From: Deltaproteobacteria bacterium
Lineage (GTDB): Bacteria; Desulfobacterota; Binatia; DP-6
Assembly (NCBI GenBank): GCA_005879795.1
Contig: VBKJ01000144.1
Span: 1 to 33,814 of the forward strand
Direction of reading: 5' to 3'
DNA length: 33,814 nt
Shown: positions 30,868 to 33,814 of the stretch, one piece after another
How positions within the stretch are numbered: the first letter of the stretch is position 1
How the letters are laid out: each line of letters starts with the position of its first letter
The notes under the pieces: model-generated
Database searches by the model: none
Seen by the model: only the letters and a program-made list of their open reading frames with translations
What the model was told of the DNA's origin: nothing
Position numbers and translations under genes: made by a program

Positions 30868-32445
30868 ATGGGCCAGCGAGGCATTTCCCACCATTTGACG
30901 AGCCTGATGACGTCCAATCCCAGCGGCACGGTAGGTCTGGCCCTGGTGGCTGTTCTGGCGCAGCAGCTCGGCCTCGCGACACCGGCGCTCGCTCAGGTGA
31001 GTCTGCCCGCTTCCCGTACGCAGTTACTCTATGCGCAGAGCGCAGACGTTGACTGCACCGCGCTCCACAAGATCACCGATGACGGCCAGTTGCCCTTTTA
31101 CGTCGCGCGCCTCCACGTGGAAGGCATCCCGAGTGGCTTACCCGTCCGCTACCGATGGTCGGTCGCCAAGAAGGCGGCCGGGCTCCTCGCGGCTGATCTG
31201 GACCTTGGGCCGATGGCGGTGACCTCCGATGTGATCGGCATGTGCTCGGCGTTCGGCAACATGTGCGTCCTGACGCAGGACCGCCTCAAATTCTACAACG
31301 AGCCCACGGTCTTCTTCGTCGCGCCGACCTGCGACATCTTACCGAACAACACCGAGAAGCCCTTTCGTGGGGGCACGACCAAGATCCGGGTGGTCGTGAC
31401 CGCAGGTCGCAGGAGAGTCGGCCGCGCGACGATCACTATCGGCTGGGGCCGCGAGGGGACCGTCGTCGTCTTCGCGGAGGACAATCAGGGCAGGTTCGAT
31501 GACGGAATCGGGAAGCCGAACGGCGTGAACGTGCCAGCGGTCACGATATTGGGGGCCATCGTCAACGCGCACCCTAGTCCGGAGCCGTCCGGCGGTGTGC
31601 AGAAGTTCAAGTTCGATGGAACAGGTTTCAACACCGTCGAGACGATCGGTTGTCCGCTCACCCGCTTCGAGGCCTGCGTCGAAGAGGATCTGTTCTCAGC
31701 TGGGCGGTTCTTCCCTAGTGTCGCCGCGCTCTATAACGACGGAAGCGCTCTGTGCGACAAGATGGAAACGCACACGGGCACGTGCGCCGCCAGCCCGAAG
31801 CTCGAGGTCATTCCGAGGCCAAGGCGGGAAACGTACGACCCCGACAATCCCGCGAAGAGCACCGTCGACCTGACCGTGCGACTCAAGAACGAGAGCCATG
31901 CGGAGGGTGGCCTACCGCCCTGTGACTTCTTGCTGCGCGGGGCGGGCATCCTCACCTGCGCGGAGGACCTGAGGGTGGGCGGTGTCAAGGACAGCAAGAG
32001 CATGCAGTTCGATTTCAAGCACTGCTCCACGGCGTCCGACCAGGGTTGCCTGAGGGACTCGGACTGCGACCCCAACTTTTGTCCCACCTGCGTGGCCGGG
32101 GAGGTCTGTCTCACGCAGTCTCACTGTTCGCAGACTGTCAGCAAGCTCTGCCAGAACAATGTGGACTGTGAGAAGACCGGAAACCCACCGCCTTGTCCCG
32201 ACTGCAAGGACGGTGAGACGTGCATCCGGGTCCTCGACATCCCCGAGGGCTTCGAGGTCGGCATCCCGGTTGGCAGATCGTTCGATCTGCTGCACGAGAC
32301 GGTCAAGCTGGGGAATGACCTGCCCGACACGGCCAAGATCACGGACACGTGGACGGCCAACGTGTTCATCCCGAAGGTGAGCGCGACCGCGAAAGTGAAG
32401 TATCGGATAAGAGGCCGACCGAAGCCGAGTACGACGGGGCGTTAG
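30868..32445 (+). CDS. Exported Cys-rich protein, unknown
   Basis: This 525-residue protein has a long signal peptide (hydrophobic TVGLALVAVLAQQLGLATPALAQ at about 21-43). A β-rich body follows with scattered Cys, then a Cys-rich module near 390-450: CLRDSDCDPNFCPTCVAGEVC followed by a second similar CQNNVDC...CPDCKDGETC unit. These 'C..D.DC....C..C..GE.C' units resemble disulfide-rich repeats of secreted proteins from myxobacteria and related phyla. A C-terminal region with GFEVGIPVGRSFDLL ends at residue 525. No enzyme motif is visible. The codons are clearly less GC-biased than in neighbouring genes (many A/T third positions), which suggests recent transfer or a distinct selective regime. 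The ATG at 30868 has the best Shine-Dalgarno; an ATG at 30907 would shorten the signal peptide. Confidence 0.82.
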   Translation: MGQRGISHHLTSLMTSNPSGTVGLALVAVLAQQLGLATPALAQVSLPASRTQLLYAQSADVDCTALHKITDDGQLPFYVARLHVEGIPSGLPVRYRWSVAKKAAGLLAADLDLGPMAVTSDVIGMCSAFGNMCVLTQDRLKFYNEPTVFFVAPTCDILPNNTEKPFRGGTTKIRVVVTAGRRRVGRATITIGWGREGTVVVFAEDNQGRFDDGIGKPNGVNVPAVTILGAIVNAHPSPEPSGGVQKFKFDGTGFNTVETIGCPLTRFEACVEEDLFSAGRFFPSVAALYNDGSALCDKMETHTGTCAASPKLEVIPRPRRETYDPDNPAKSTVDLTVRLKNESHAEGGLPPCDFLLRGAGILTCAEDLRVGGVKDSKSMQFDFKHCSTASDQGCLRDSDCDPNFCPTCVAGEVCLTQSHCSQTVSKLCQNNVDCEKTGNPPPCPDCKDGETCIRVLDIPEGFEVGIPVGRSFDLLHETVKLGNDLPDTAKITDTWTANVFIPKVSATAKVKYRIRGRPKPSTTGR

Positions 32446-32455
32446 CGCGGAGTCG

Positions 32456-33667
32456 CTACTCGAACACCCTCGCGTCCCTGAGCCGCGCGAACTCCCCGGC
32501 CTCCATCCCGAGGAGCTCCCGCAGCACGTGCTCGGTGTGCTCGCCGAGCCGCGGCGCGGGGGAGTGAATCCGCGGCTCCATCGCCGAGAAGCGCATGGCG
32601 TGCGTCTCGACCGGGTGCCGCCCGAGCACGGCGTGCTCAACGTCGCGGAAGTGCCGCCGGTGCGCGAGCTGCGGGTCCTCGTGCAGGTCGGCGAAGTCCT
32701 CGACCGGCCCCGCCTCGACACCGGCGGCTTGCAGTCGGTCCGCGACCGCCAGGCCGTCCTGCCCCGTCGTCCACTCCGCGAGCCGCCGCTCCACCTCGTC
32801 GACGCGGGCCAGCCGCCCCGCCGTGGTCGCCAGTGCCGCGTCCGTCGCCCACGCCGGCTCACCCAGCGCGCGCACGAGGCGCCGCCAGTCCTCGTCGTCG
32901 TGGACGACGATCGCGACCCAGCGGTCCTTCCCCGCGCAGGGGAAGACGCCGTGGGGCGCCTCGTGGCGTGAACGGTTCCCCATGCGGGTCAGGATCTCGC
33001 CGTTGCCAGAGTACGTGATCATCGACTCGGTCAGGCACACGATCCCGCCCTCCACCTGCGCCAGGTCGATGTGCTGGCCCTGGCCGGTGCGGCGGCGGTG
33101 GAGGAGGGCCGAGGCGAGCAGGAGCGCCGCGAAGCGCGGCGAGAGCGAGTCGGTGATGGTGCCGAAGGGGCCGACGGGCTCGCGGTCGGGCCAGCCCGTC
33201 AGGTGGTTGAAGCCGGCGAGCGCCGAGCCCTGCCCGCCGAAGCCCGGGTAGTGGCGCTCGGGGCCCGTCTGGCCGTTCAGGCAGGTGCTGATCATCACCA
33301 GGTCGGGGCGCTCCCGCACCAGCGCGGCGTAGTCGAGCCCCCACTTCGCCATCGCGCCGGGCGCGAAGTTCTCCGCCACGGCGTCGGCCCAGAGCGCGAG
33401 CCGGCGCGCGACCGCCACGCCCTCCGCGCGCGAGAGGTCGAGCGCGACGGAGAGCTTGTTCGCGTTCAGCACCGCGAAGTGGTGCGCGCCATCGAGGCCG
33501 CCGGGCGAGTCGGGCGTGAGGCGGAGCGTGCGCAGGAAATCCGGGCGCCGGCGCGACTCGACGCGGATCACGGTCGCACCGTGCTCGGTGAAGTAGCGGG
33601 TCGCGACCGGGCCGGCTGCGCCGCCGCCGAACTCGAGGATGGTCGTGCCGGCGAAGAGGTCCGTCAC
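32456..33667 (-). CDS. CaiB/BaiF family III CoA-transferase
   Basis: This 403-residue protein has the family III fold signatures. They are ILEFGGGAAGPVATRYFTEHGATVIRVES near the N-terminus, NKLSVALDLSRAEG, DAVAENFAPGAMAKWGLDYAAL, and GPFGTITDSLSPRFAALLLASALLHRRRTGQGQHIDLAQVEG with the likely catalytic D173. The C-terminal part is PRLGEHTEHVLRELLGM. Such enzymes move CoA between carboxylic acids, and the substrate cannot be told. The GTG start overlaps the TGA of the upstream gene (GTGA), which is a second CaiB/BaiF protein, so the two are likely a coupled pair. It is convergent with the Cys-rich protein gene, 10 bases apart. Confidence 0.93.
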   Translation of the reverse strand: MTDLFAGTTILEFGGGAAGPVATRYFTEHGATVIRVESRRRPDFLRTLRLTPDSPGGLDGAHHFAVLNANKLSVALDLSRAEGVAVARRLALWADAVAENFAPGAMAKWGLDYAALVRERPDLVMISTCLNGQTGPERHYPGFGGQGSALAGFNHLTGWPDREPVGPFGTITDSLSPRFAALLLASALLHRRRTGQGQHIDLAQVEGGIVCLTESMITYSGNGEILTRMGNRSRHEAPHGVFPCAGKDRWVAIVVHDDEDWRRLVRALGEPAWATDAALATTAGRLARVDEVERRLAEWTTGQDGLAVADRLQAAGVEAGPVEDFADLHEDPQLAHRRHFRDVEHAVLGRHPVETHAMRFSAMEPRIHSPAPRLGEHTEHVLRELLGMEAGEFARLRDARVFE

Positions 33668-33814
33668 ACCATCCCCTCGGCGCGCAGGCGCTGCAGCTCG
33701 GCCGCGCCGAGGCCGAGCTCGCCCAGCACCTCCGCCGTGTGCTCGCCGAGCCGCGGCGCCGGGCGGCGGATGGCGATCGCGCTCCCGTTGCTCCTGGCGA
33801 AGGCGCCCGGGTAG
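33664..33814 (-). CDS. CaiB/BaiF CoA-transferase, C-terminal part (cut by window edge)
   Basis: The last 49 codons are visible on the minus strand. They include AIAIRRPAPRLGEHTAEVLGELGLGAAELQRLRAEGMV, which is the usual C-terminus of family III CoA-transferases (compare PAPRLGEHTEHVLRELLG in the downstream gene). The start lies beyond base 33814. The TGA stop (33666-33664) overlaps the GTG start of the downstream CoA-transferase by 3 bases. The tandem suggests a heteromeric enzyme or two enzymes of one acyl-CoA pathway. Confidence 0.88.
   Translation of the reverse strand, partial: YPGAFARSNGSAIAIRRPAPRLGEHTAEVLGELGLGAAELQRLRAEGMV

Noticed and set aside
1-33814. CRISPR array, prophage, integrase or insertion sequence
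   Set aside because: No regularly spaced direct repeats, no transposase or integrase motif and no phage structural gene were seen on either strand.

Overview
The window is a very GC-rich (by eye around 70% or more), densely packed chromosomal segment. It holds one tRNA gene, about 28 protein genes, no transposase, no CRISPR array and no phage genes. Long open frames opposite real genes are common, as expected at this base composition. The gene set is two-gene acyl-CoA dehydrogenase, CaiB/BaiF CoA-transferases, a phosphotransferase/DUF6285 pair, SnoaL-like protein, MMPL exporter, DUF2760/Hsp70, DUF3604/HupE/PpiC and a Cys-rich exported protein. Together with a full-length PBP1b-type enzyme this suggests a Gram-negative, free-living, deltaproteobacteria-like lineage, possibly Binatota/Desulfobacterota_B. 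That placement is inference only.

Layout. 14-87 is tRNA-Val(CAC). 145-5199 has a HupE/UreJ-like membrane protein divergent from DUF3604 metallo-hydrolase, PpiC-type isomerase and an orphan LolD-like ABC ATPase. 5203-7768 (minus) is an operon of a 61-aa helical protein and two complementary acyl-CoA dehydrogenase subunits. 7849-12740 carries a bifunctional PBP, a small exported HhH protein, an ion transporter of the NhaD/CitMHS type, an unknown protein and a small AT-hook protein. 12771-13172 (minus) is a SnoaL-like protein. 13321-17520 is an aldolase/SDR fusion overlapping a MtnX-like phosphatase, then an APH-fold phosphotransferase with an apparently non-canonical start, then DUF6285. 17553-20439 is pncA-pncB-DUF72. 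20436-22799 (minus) is an MMPL/RND exporter. 22866-26664 is DUF2760, a large Hsp70 relative and an exported His/Pro-rich protein. 26740-28431 is an N-acyl-D-amino-acid deacylase-like amidohydrolase. 28430-28609 is a long inverted-repeat element. 28719-30389 is an ABC-F protein. 30390-30725 (minus) is a small unknown protein. 30868-32445 is a Cys-rich exported protein of less GC-rich composition. 32456-33814 (minus) is a tandem CaiB/BaiF pair, the upstream member cut by the window edge.

How the genes fit together. Many neighbours share overlapping stop/start codons (TGATG, ATGA, GTGA), so most blocks look like translationally coupled operons. Recognisable functions are fatty/acyl-CoA metabolism, NAD salvage (PncA then PncB), peptidoglycan synthesis, lipid or hydrophobic-compound export, and sugar-phosphate or aldehyde metabolism.

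The most interesting signals are four. First, a recurring promoter layout puts a -10-like hexamer 5-10 bases before the start codon, which suggests widespread leaderless or near-leaderless transcripts, including two divergent pairs that share a palindromic -35. Second, a 180-bp hairpin repeat supplies the stop codon of a gene and has a probable collapsed copy elsewhere. Third, a phosphotransferase gene seems to start at ATC. Fourth, several co-linear sets of uncharacterised families (HupE/DUF3604/PpiC/ABC and DUF2760/Hsp70/exported protein) may act as units.
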